A stretch of DNA of 64,000 nucleotides, taken from Neospora caninum Liverpool. Lineage: Eukaryota; Apicomplexa; Conoidasida; Eucoccidiorida; Sarcocystidae. The translations under genes were made by a program, and so were the position numbers. The DNA lies in assembly GCF_000208865.1 (NCBI RefSeq), contig NC_018396.1:1-64000 (forward strand), in the 5' to 3' direction. The notes below the pieces were generated by a model. That model made no database searches, was not told the DNA's origin, and was given only the letters and a program-made list of their open reading frames with translations. Shown piece after piece: positions 24,462-35,726 of this stretch (position 1 is the first letter of the stretch; the number at the start of each line of letters is the position of its first letter).

Positions 24462-26389
24462 CTCAGGGCTGGTATCCCGGCTACACTGCTGCATCCACTG
24501 CCCAGGAATCCATGCATACTTGCTCCATCCGGAGAAACACGTCGAGCTATGTCATCACCCGAGGGCATGCGCTTCCAGCTATACGGGCGTGAATCTCCTC
24601 CCCCTCTCCCCCGTCAGCCCGCATTCTCACCAGGCTCCTCTACGATCACACAAACGCAGCTAGTCACGCCGACCGGAACCATGAGTGGCCCATCCCGGTC
24701 GACCACAACCCTATTTAAAGACACCGCAACCTTCGGGAGTCGCTCGGACTATTTGCACGTTCCACTATGCCGCAGCATTAGAGACCATCCTCTCGTGAGT
24801 TTACTCAAAGGCTCAGATGCCGTACGTCTTTCAGCTGAAGACGAAAAACAGGTAAACTCTGGCCGGCGCATGTAGCAATGGCACCCCGTCAATCCGCCGC
24901 ATTACACATATAACAGTGTGGTCCCAACATCACCGCATAAAAGAACGGCACGCCAACTCAATACACCCCTCCCCCTACGCTGAACCGTGCGGCACATGGT
25001 TCCGGCAAGCTCGGCGCTCCTGACAAACACGCCCACACACGACGCCACCTCATAGCATCCTCTTTGGCCTCCTTGTCATAACCTCTCGGCTGCTACAACA
25101 GAACATCCTAAATGCGAATCCCTCTGCAACCTAACAGCATAACCCGTTACTCCCTCTCAACGGTGCTCTAGATCTCTGTCGCAGCACAACCTAACAGGGA
25201 ATCACAGGTCCCATATTTGGTGGTCGCTTGTCAAACCCCCGACAACCTGCTGCTTCTCTACCCCAACGGTCTCCCCCCCACCCACGGGTCGTCACCATGC
25301 TTCTGTTTGCGGTGACGTCGCCTGGACTTCACTGGGCACCACCTCTTCCGACCCTCTACAGACGGCCTACGATCTGGTTGCGAGACCCAAACCTTCACCG
25401 TGTCAGCTGTGTGAACAAGTCACGGCAACATCTCCCGCCAAACCTGGGTCCCCATTGAGCAGGACAGCGAAGCGGTCGGCACTCATGCAGCACACCGATA
25501 CCCACCAGCGTTCGCACCCTCCAGGAATATACGGCGCATCGGCTCTAGCCCTCTCGTGAAGTTACGTTTTCCTGTTCCCCACTACAACATTCCGTTTGAC
25601 TTCCTTGAACACCCTCACCAAAATCAAAACCAGTGTACACACAATACGAACACAGGACCGAAATACTGGTGCCTATCTACGAGCGAGCGAGTACTCAGAA
25701 CAAACCAACTCCAAAACGGTTACGCTCGTGCCACAACTCAATTTGCCGGCGCCAATGTCTCAACCCCCAAACCGACTCTCACTTTCATTCATTGCCCCTT
25801 GCTGAAGCCTCCTCGTGCAGAATCCGGCATGCGCCCTCATATCCACCCGCCGGACCATACACATGGACAGCTGCCGCCTGCCTTAGCATGTCCATCGCAA
25901 AACCCCAAAAAACGAGCATACCTCCTCAATCTGCAGAGGAACACACTCACTCACAGGTCATCTAGAAGCATGCACGGATATACTGCTGAAGTGGCCCCTC
26001 ACCGGTCGCACCTGCAGCTCATCCTCTGGCTCTCTCAACCTTCCAGAAGTGATGCGCTGTCCACACCCCGACGCCCTCAGCCGTATCCGAACCCGACGTC
26101 TCGAAGCCATAGACAAACTCACAGACCTCCCGAATCGCCAGTCCTATTCGCATACAGCTTTCCAACACTCACAAGCGATGGACTCGTAGTCTGTCTTTTT
26201 TAACAGCAAATTCGTGACCACTTACCTTTGCTGCCTGAACACGTAAAAGACAACGGCGAGGTTGTGGCCACGCTGTGGGCCCAACGAGATCTGTCCGAAA
26301 AGGTGGAAATCCATTCACGTTTGGCTGCCACCGGAGTGGCGCCCCGTTACTAGCTGACCTATTCCTTCACGCAACAGATGTCAACGCGC
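24462..26389. other. C-rich non-coding stretch, no gene seen
   Basis: This stretch has the same C-rich + strand as the satellites but no obvious second copy in the window. Short frames are open on the + strand only because G-containing stop codons are rare in such sequence. I see no splice-consistent coding structure and no RNA gene. Confidence 0.5.
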
Positions 26390-26609
26390 TGCGCAGGCGA
26401 TGGCATCGGATGACACGCGGCGTCTAGTGAGCACGCGTCACCCAATGCCATACCTTTGCTGCTCCCCTCATCCAATCTGCGCTCCCCTCGCAAAGCTCAC
26501 CGAGCGCCTACGTCAAGGCGCATTCACCACCACGACCATATTCAACCCATACCAAAACTCCTTGCCACTGTCCCGCCACGCAATTCGCCCGAGCCCTTCC
26601 AATGTGTGT
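26390..26609. repeat. Isolated diverged satellite module
   Basis: The order of landmarks found in units A, B and C is present here: 'gatgtcaacgcgctg', 'cgtctagtgagca', 'ctttgctgctcccctcat' and 'ctcgcaaagct'. This suggests an old outlying copy of the same ancestral monomer. Confidence 0.45.
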
Positions 26610-27558
26610 CGCCTCGTCTACTTGCTCTGCGCCCTACCAAGCAACAGACACAACGTATAAACGCCTTTCCCTCTCGCCACTCCTCACTGCCATCGCCCTC
26701 CCCACGTTCCTTCTTCACTCGCCCCTTCATTCCCTCCTGCACTACGTCTACACAACACCCGAACCCACGTTCAATCATGTGCCTACAGCCTGTGCAGCAA
26801 TGCCACAATTCATCCAACGGGAGATTCAAAAAAGTACCGACTGCCTCACGCACGTCCCATCACGAACTCGAATCAAATGGGGGACGCCTGGTGCCTCCTC
26901 CCGCACTATCGACGCAACAGATATCCAACACCCACATTCAGTCCAAATGTTCCGACACACAACACAATTCTGTAGACTCGCGGCACCATGCTCACTTCGT
27001 GATCATCGCCGAGCATGCTGGCGCCCGTACCCCAGGCCAGCAGGAACCACAGCACAGTAGTTCTGCCAAAATGCACTTGCCACCGTTACACGTAATGCTC
27101 TGTTTTTATACACTGCAATTGAAACCACATCGCCACATCCCCTCCACGCTCACACGCTCCCACACCATACGCTGCACTCAGCACGTGCACTGCACCAGAC
27201 AAATGCAAGACTGCATGCAGGCCCTAGTCGACGCACACGACGCGAAACAACTCTGAGGCAATGCCACCTGGCACTTTTACTCCGTACCACCCACAAACCA
27301 CCACTACATCGCAAACTGTAGAATCAACAGCCCAGTCGGTGAGGGACGACGGTACACCCAAACCCACAAAACCAGACAGCCGCGACGCTCAACGAAACGC
27401 GGTACGTGCACTCCGAAGACGTCTTCTGCACAACGCGCTATAACACCACCCCATCCCGTCCGATTCTATTGGGTACCGTACTCGAACAGAAACTGGTTCA
27501 ACCCGTGACTCTGTTTACCAAACCCGCAAAGGCGCACAATGCGCCTGATCGGGGGGCA
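26610..27558. repeat. Satellite segment F, copy 2
   Basis: This is the second copy of 22,165-23,118, nearly identical over most of its length. It lies close to the right-hand end of the C-rich satellite domain. Confidence 0.85.
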
Positions 27559-28351
27559 CCGTATGAGCTGCTTGCCACGCCTTCTGGCAGCCTCAGGCAA
27601 CTGCCGCGCCGCCCATGCATACGTCCTCATACTGCAGCAATACTCGAGGCTATGTCCGGAGCTCGTGCACGACAGCCAAGACGGAAAATAATTCTTCCTG
27701 TCGAGCGGTTACCGCAGACGTTTCCACTGCGGTATTACAGAAGCACCGCGCTACGCCAGCGAGTGACACCACGCCCTATCCCCCGCCAGCACAACCGTAT
27801 TCGAAGAACTGCGCCCTTCGGAAGGGGACAAGTTGATTCGCTCGACCCTGGCGACTTCTATGGCAGCCCAGGAGTCGCCTGAAGCTCATCGAAGACTCAG
27901 GTGTAGTACGTGTTGCTGCTTAGATACGCGAAGATGCAGTGAATCTCCAGGGCCCACCACGAGACGCCTCCAGTCTCAGTTAGGCACGTAATGGCTTTCA
28001 ATCAGTTCCACCAACGAAAACTGTTATTCTATATCACAGGGGTAGGGCGCCTCGGTCTGCTTCTACACCGCTGTGGTAGACCGTCAAGACCGGGATGTGT
28101 TGTCGGCATCGGGTACCCGATTCGACACCTTTCAGCGTTGCTGCTCCACTCCACTGGCAGCTATGAACTTGTAACTTTGATTGGAAAATGATGTCCAGGA
28201 AGCACCACGCTACGTGAGAAGTCGCTGGCTCGAGCGTCGTACAGAGAACTAGTGCTGCTCTGGAGATGAAGTTGACTGAGGAAACCACGCCAGTGAGGTG
28301 GAAATCTGGAACCTAGCTGATCTGAAAAGGAACTGCCCGATATATGCAGGG
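27559..28351. other. Right border of the satellite domain, no gene seen
   Basis: The strong excess of C over G on the + strand fades around 27,850-28,000, and mixed-composition sequence follows. I see no gene or repeat in this stretch. Confidence 0.5.
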
Positions 28352-28455
28352 TCAAAATGTCGACGAGTCGCCCTCGAGCTGTAGAGAGGTGGTGAGGCCG
28401 AGGCGTGCTCTTAATGGAAAGGACAGGCATGCTACCAGTCTACTGGCATCCAAGC

Positions 28456-29258
28456 TTACACATTGTTCTTCGCCATTGCCGCCTGCTGCAAGTCTCCGTC
28501 TTGTGTTTCCTTCGCTTGCGCCACTGGTGTTTTTCTGCAACTCTTGCCGGCACTGGTGTAGCTTGACAGCAGCCACCAGTAGCCCCACGGTGGCTGCCAG
28601 AACAGTGACGAGCATGGCCACAGTCTTTGGTTTTGTATGACGTAAGGCCACCGCTTTCTTCTGGACGGGGCTACTTCTGCAATGGAACAGGCCGATACAC
28701 ACATTGTCGTAATCTCGGATAGAGGTTCTACGGATGGCGCACTGGTGGAGCTGACGGAATGGCCGTGTGCATCCAAACAGGCAAAAACGCAGTACTTGGC
28801 CAGAAGGATGGCTTCTGGACGCAGAGACTGGCACTCGCTTTGGACATCACGGGTCGACGCTTCGCATGAAGGCCCCCAATTGAGGCCAAAGCGCACCATC
28901 TGGTCCTCGCTGGTGCTTGACGAATCAGGGGCATTTCTCCCGTTGTAGCATCTTCGTGGCCCCCTATATATTCCTTCGTTGAAAAGAGTCTCTATCACCT
29001 CTTAACGCGTAACTCCTACCTTCTCCAACTCTTTTGAAGAGCACCGAGTGATGTTCGTTGCTGTTCTGCTTTGTCGGGTATAGCTGGGCTTGACACCTCG
29101 GATTCTGCGTCCCTGTCATTGGCCCTGCTGTTGATAACTGCCACGGATTCCACTGCCTCAGTCGTCATTGCCAGACTCCCAATACAACAGCTGCACAGAG
29201 TGCAGAAAAAAATTGTGAAAAATGCCAGAGCAGCCGCCGAAGAGGGACTCGCCATCAT
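28456..29258 (-). CDS. Possible secreted or membrane protein (weak gene model)
   Basis: The first exon would start at the ATG at 29,258 and run to 29,020. Its product opens with a typical signal-peptide-like stretch (residues about 5-29, rich in Ala, Phe, Leu and Cys) and then becomes acidic. A donor (AG|gtagg) at 29,020 is in phase with an acceptor (tatag) before 28,963, and the joined frame continues to a stop at 28,456. The implied intron is only 56 bases, which is short for this group. In another frame a Leu/Val/Ala-rich hydrophobic stretch at about 28,560-28,620 looks like a membrane span, so the 3' half may be spliced differently, to a stop at 28,352. Secretion is inferred from the leader alone. 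I do not recognise the family; it could equally be a decayed gene beside the repeats. Confidence 0.25.
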
Positions 29259-29297
29259 GTTGATCAGATTGAGATACGAAAGGGCGCGGAAGGGCAC

Positions 29298-32200
29298 GGA
29301 ACGGCTATGTGTGTTGCAACTATGCGCGAGAATGGAAATCTGCTGGGATGTTTCACAACGTTTGTCCTGTCGGAATAAGCGAAACGTCCTCGAGGCAAGT
29401 TTCCTTTTTTCGTGTCTCCACTTTTGTTCAAAGCAGAACTGTTAAGGGGTTGGAAGCAAACCGGTGAAAAAATCAAGCGGTAAAAGTCAAGTGCTATCTT
29501 GCCACCGTAGGATGGAGTACATCTCCACCGGACAGGGCAGGTTGGCCCCCCCACCCGTGCCGCACAAGCTACTATTTGTCTAGCTGGCAAACATAGGAAC
29601 TACATTAACGCGGAGACTGTAGAAGATAGTTACACGACAGTCTTGTCTGACACAACCACATCCGAATCAAAGACATGATATTGCCAAGGCATGTGTTTCG
29701 CTCTGCATCGAATGGAAAAGACCGAACTGCAACCAACAAGCGGGTAGGTGTTCGCGTGTAATGTTCGAAGGGTCCCCTCCCAACACAACGTAGGTGGACA
29801 ACGGCGTCCGCCCTGACGGTTCAGTTTTCAATGTCTCCACAGACCTTCCGAACAACACAACAGAAAGGGATATGTTAAGCCTGAACACAAAGGTTTCTAG
29901 CAAGGAGGCTCGAATGTGCTATTCGATAGTTCGATGAGCCCAAATGGACGTCAATCTCCCAGGCATCGGAACGAGGAAGCGGCGAGTCCGAAAGCATACA
30001 CCGTTCAAGGACACGCATATGTCCAGTAACATGGCATTTGTGTGCTCACTGAAGCGGGTTCCAGGTATGTGGGTACGGTAAAATATCCGTTCCTCAAAAT
30101 CTGAGGCGTGATCGGGATCTTGAAATTGAGAGGGTTCGTTTCCTACAGTTCCGCCGCTCCCCCGTCTACAACAGCCCCCCTCCCAAAGCTATTTTCTCAG
30201 TGGCCGGAAGAGTGTTGTTGCCCTAGAGCAACGTGCACGAAAAGCCCATCAATCGATGTTCCGTTCTTCATCGCCTTAAAGAGTATCCACTTCGTTCGTC
30301 TATGTTTCACATGTGTGGAACCGTGTGGAAAGTCCTGTATCGAATATGCCACGGAGCTGAAACGAACGGGCTCGTTCTCTGATGTGCTGAAGGTGGGGTA
30401 CCCTGTACCCTTGAGGACCCGAAGGGCCTCGCGTGGTGGTTATACGGGTACTTTCTCGTTCATTCGCATTATTGTCATGGCATGGATGACTGCTGCCGCA
30501 GTAACACGAAAAGCACTAACTGCCCTCCCGTGACACACCGTGCTCACACGTAGCTGCAGCCATGATGCCGCTTCTTGGCTTCCGGTGCGTAGCCAGAGAC
30601 GATGACCCCAGTTCAGCAAGCAGCCGAACTCCGCATGTGGGACATCGCTGACTGCGGTCTCAGTTGAGCTACTTTCCTTTTGGATTTGTAATGGCGGGCC
30701 CTGTACCGAATGTGCCCTTCAGTTATGGCCATGCTATGGACAAGAGGCGCACATGACGGATGCCCGCGGCACTACAGAAATCGAGTTCAGGGCTGCTGCA
30801 GTATGTGTCGCCTCTGCCGATGACGATCTCGGATTCTGCTTCTCTTTTTACATTGACTGTCGTCTTCCGTCAGAAGACACCCTTCATATGCGCCTATCTC
30901 TACATCGTGAAACATCACTACGCCACACTCGGTTGACTGTGTACATGCGTGACGTGAGACCAGCAGTTGGCGAACAGGGTAATAGTGCGGTAGGTTTCGT
31001 CTGTGACATGGAACTTCCAATTAAGAAACCAATGCAACGACACCAGAACCCAAAATCAGAAGCTCGTATATCCCAGATGAAGATGGGATGAGATAGGCGC
31101 AGCACAGGCACAGATTAAGCGGATCACCCCGAAGCGCAAAGAGCACCTGTATTGTCACACGACTGATTCAACCAGATGGTCTCGACTGTCCGCCTTTTAC
31201 ATCTCAGCTTTGTCTGTATATAACGGTCGGCCTTGGCGAGTTGCAGTTCTCTAACTGAAAATGAATCTGTGTGTCAGTGTAGGACCCCCCGCGGGCACTT
31301 GTCACAGTTTGTCGACTGTGGTCATGCCCAACTCCAGCATGGTGAAGTAGCATTTGTCTTTGCGTCCAGCATGGTTTGGTCATCTGATGTTCGACGCTCT
31401 TACGAGGGCATAAAAGAACAAATTATTCTCGATGAGAAACTTGACTATCATGCCGACTTCCTCCCTCGGGTTTGAGTTAGAATCAATCATGACTTCTGCG
31501 TCCCTTGGAGTTCATACGGGTCGGCTATTCCTGTATGCTGTTTAGTATTTCCTGCTGTGTCGTCTTGTGCAATTTTTTTGTATATCTTGTTCAGACACTC
31601 AAAGGAGTTTTGCCGTAGCTCTCTATGTACTGGCCTCCTGTTGACGTGAACAGCTTCCGAATGAAATCCCAGTCAACAGCGCAGGGACTAACAGTTACCA
31701 TCAGGCAGATTCCCCCATGTTTGGCGTTGGTACTCATAGGAAGAGGCAGGCAGAGAAACAATGCATTTGAACTAGCCGCAGGGGCAGACCAGGCCGGATT
31801 GCAGTTTACACGTAGCACATGATCCAAGAAAACTTGAATCTAGCAAGCACAAGCACTGCATGTAACGATAGGTGAATGCGCTGCCGGTTACAAAGCCTCT
31901 TGCGTAATGAAACCTATCTGTAGCGCTCATGGCTGCTCTATGAGATTGCGTATGTCCTACGGTCAATGATAATTGAATGTCCAGCGTGCCATAATTGTGA
32001 CAGCAGAGAGCACGCCATGCTCTCATTCCCGGAAAGGGTTTTGGATGGCATTACGTTTAGCAGCGACATGCTAAAACCCAGCACGCAGGTACGATATATC
32101 TAGAGAAATGTGGTGGTAAAGAGCATAAGGAGTGCTACCCACCATAGTTGGTAATGCATTACTTTAATTCTCGTACAAGCACTCAGCTACGCCGGTGGCG

Positions 32201-35200
32201 GCGTACGGTGCGCTGGAGGCATACACGGTGCCGTGAGACGAAAAACAGTTGCAGGATATGCCAGCAGGTAGACCGACGACCGAGTCCACGCGTACACGCG
32301 GAATCACCGTCTCTGTGATTGGAGTTTTGTGGTGAAGAAAAGCATTTCAATCGGTGATGATCCCAACATAGGAGAGGTGAAAGATTGTCATCACCAGTCC
32401 TCCCTTGTCCAGCGCACTCCTGTGGACCGATGCTGACGGACGATGTCCGTGTCGTAGCGAGTTGTGCGTCGTGTTTTCTTGCTCTTTCAGAGATTACGGT
32501 TTCCAGCCCCTGCGCCAGGGTACTTTCCGTGGCTTGTTTCTACGTGTCTCACACCACCGTCGTTCATGTTCGAGCGCTAGCCTCACGTCTTCACCAGCCA
32601 GAAAAATCCCACTCGCATCAGCTGGAATGTGGCTCCAGAGAGAAGAAATCCGGCCAAGTAAGAGCAGCAACGCCACTCGCTCTCTCATGCCACCATACCC
32701 GCAAAAGGGGACCGGAGGAAATCTACGTCTCCTACGCCCGGAGGCTATCTTATGTTGCTTGCGATATCATGTCTTCGCGATTGTCGATTCGTCACCCGGC
32801 TTGGAAACCGTACTACACAGCGCGCGAGGCCAGATGATATGTTAGAAAAGGAAAATGGAACTCGCCAGCAACGGTTTGGGATGCCACTAGTAACTAATGC
32901 ATCATGCTTGACTAGGCAACGATACGCGAGCGGCCACCAAGTTAATCGAGCTTATCACCTGAGCAGGGCAGTCCGTTGAAATAGATGCAGATCCCGAGTC
33001 GGTAAACCGGCGTGTAAAACTCTTGGGGTTTATATGCCACTTCCAGGAAAGAAAGCCACGTGGGGACGATTTGCCTCTCCTAGAGCGGCCGCCTGAATTG
33101 TGCTCCCTATATGGTCTTCGTGATGGTTTGACCTTGCGAGGTGGCCTCATTAACGGAACAGTATCCTCTCTCGTCTCAGAGAAAATCATCTCCTTGCTGG
33201 AGGGCACGTGGGCTGCGCCCCAAACCATGTTCCAGATGGGCGACATATCTTGCATATCTGAAGCACGCTGTGTACCACAACAGTGAGCAAGTCGAGCAGC
33301 GTACGAATCGCATAAATTGTTGGCTGATTGTTACACTCGGTACTGTCGCGGTGCATTCATTGTGAAAGTCTTCCCTTGACAAGAAAACCCGACGCGCACT
33401 TTTCTATTACCTGAAAAACAGTCAGAATGTGGGGTACAGGAAGCAGTTCGACCTACAGATGCGTAAGTCATCGTCACAAGATTCACACACCCGGGAGAGC
33501 CAGCACATTCGGCTTACCAAAAGCCGGAACAATTCCCAAACTTGCCGCGACAGACGCTATTTGTCTGTGTGCCTCGTAAGGGTCGTAGAATTTTCCTGTG
33601 TCACATGTGAACAAATGAGTTTGCGGAGTGGTGCAGCAATGAACCGGCGTTCGAAAGAGAAAGAGAGAGTACGTCATTTGAAACGAAATTGCCAGCACTC
33701 TGTTAAATGTAAAGGGCACGGGTCCGGTCTGCAGCGCCCGTTTAACGCCAGTACATGGAGATTTGCCGCGCCATAACCGCGACTGTATCGTCGGAGCGTG
33801 GAGATAATGTAAGGTACAGTGTGAAACATCACCTGTCAATGCCATTGTCGTGTTTGACGGCGAACCCGGCAGAGCAATCCAATCCAGGTCACATACAGAT
33901 ATAGTGTGTCGCAACAGGCTATGGTAAAATGTTCACAAACTCATGTAAAAACTAGAGCCCTGAGTACCCTCTTGTTCCACAGCCAGGGAGGTACTGTCAT
34001 ATAACCGCCTATAACTGTCCTGACACTGCAGTAGACGAATTTAGTAAAAGTACGTACTTGACGTTCTCATGTGGGCTCGAGTGGAACTTACCCATCTACT
34101 GTTAGTGTGCACGAGCGAGCCAGGTCACGGCCTACGATGAAGTGCGGGCATCCACAATTCTCTCGGATGGGAGCACGCCATTCGTACTCACGGGGCCCTG
34201 TCGTCAATAGGGGAATGGGGATCAGGGCAGTCATCACCGTATCCTCTCCATATTATTTCATATTTTTTCCCTTTCAACGTACTCACACGGCATCAGATGC
34301 GTCTCCTGGTTGAGTCTGCGTCGGCTGAACGACCGGCATGAGGACGAACTGACGATGCTTCGATAGTTCGGCCACAACTTTCGTCAGCGCAAACACCTTA
34401 AACCCGAAGCCTTAATCACATAAACCTAAACCCTCAACGCTGAATAGAAGGACTGAGCTCCCTTAAACTACCTTCAGAAAATATGAGCTGTTTGATTTGT
34501 TCTGTTATATTTGTCCAATGGTCTGCCACGCTATCAGCTTTGCACAATGTGCTCGCCCGTTGCTACGAGCGCAGTCATCCGCCATCGATAATCTTGCATT
34601 ATGTGATGCGGGAGTCGCTAACCACATCAGAAATGCCAATGCGGACAAGAGTCTCTTCGCGGGACCCCTGCGCTTATCCTGGTGTTTCAACTGGTTAGTC
34701 AGCATTCATCATACCCCCCCGTTAACACAACAAGATGTGGAAGTATCTCTAGGACCAAGGCTTCAACACTGGTTCCTGCCTAACCTTTTTGCGGCAGTCT
34801 CCAGCTACTAAACTGCACGAAAGAAGTCTCAGAACCCAAATGTGTAAGGCGCAATGGCATACAACGACTCTGACAAGCCCACCATGGCGATATCGAGTTC
34901 TCGCGACTCCTTTGGTGAAGACGAAATTCAACACCGGCCCCCCGGAAGACGAACACCTCAACTGAAAAGTCCCTTCTGTCTACAAATATCACCAAACTAC
35001 GTGAAAGGCAGTTAGGGTTCTCTGGGTCTAGGCTTTATCGCCTTCTAAGCTCCTGCTGGGGCAGTGCTCAGCTGTCTTTTCTGGTTTTTTTTTGGCTGGC
35101 GAGAAGCGTGGCTGCGACGACTCACGGCGGCAGTTCATAAGAAGGTAGCAATCTCTATCATTCGGAAGACCTTCGTGAGCGATTTGCATATCACCAAGAA

Positions 35201-35726
35201 AAATGTCAGCTATCGTCAGCTATCATCAATCAAAACAGGATGTTGCATCATGGCTCCGTCTGTTTCGACGGCCTCTACGAATGTACCACCCTGACTGTTA
35301 CTGTGAGGTCCTTTTCCGTGGGAGAGGAGCATCACTGGATTTTGCGAACAGATGCCTACGGCTGGCTGCAGGAACGGTTCGAAGGATCCCTTTCCACATT
35401 ATGCCCCGCCTATTTGCGTCGTCACGTGTACCTAAACTCTACCGTACGCTCGCATACATCCCTCTCTGGCTCCTACCCAAGCTACCAGCAAAGGCCAACA
35501 CTATAGGGTGTGCTAGAACTATCCTGTTGGAAATCCATAAGAAAGTACGAGTTCCGATCCTTATTCGCCGCGGACTGAAATGAATAGACACACCACAAAC
35601 GATCGATCAACTGCACTGTCTCCATCAGTTTGTGAGAAAGCATGCGGAAGAGATGTTTTGGCTTTTGTTAACGACTCTGTTTAGAAAACGAAAACATGAG
35701 GAGCTTCATCATATCATGCTAGGTTT
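29298..35726. other. Gene-poor stretch, no supported gene
   Basis: This stretch of about 6.4 kb is mixed in composition, without the C-rich bias of the satellites. Several frames of 70-145 codons are open, but none has initiator, splice and composition features that agree. Frames around 29,670-29,900 (-), 32,900-33,290 (both strands) and 30,108-30,533 (+) look mildly protein-like and could be remnants. A short telomere-like string lies at 34,395-34,437. Confidence 0.5.

Noticed and set aside
33023..33286. Protein-like frames on both strands around a NotI-type site
   Set aside because: Both strands look equally coding and neither has start and splice evidence. It is not distinct enough to call a gene, remnant or vector sequence.
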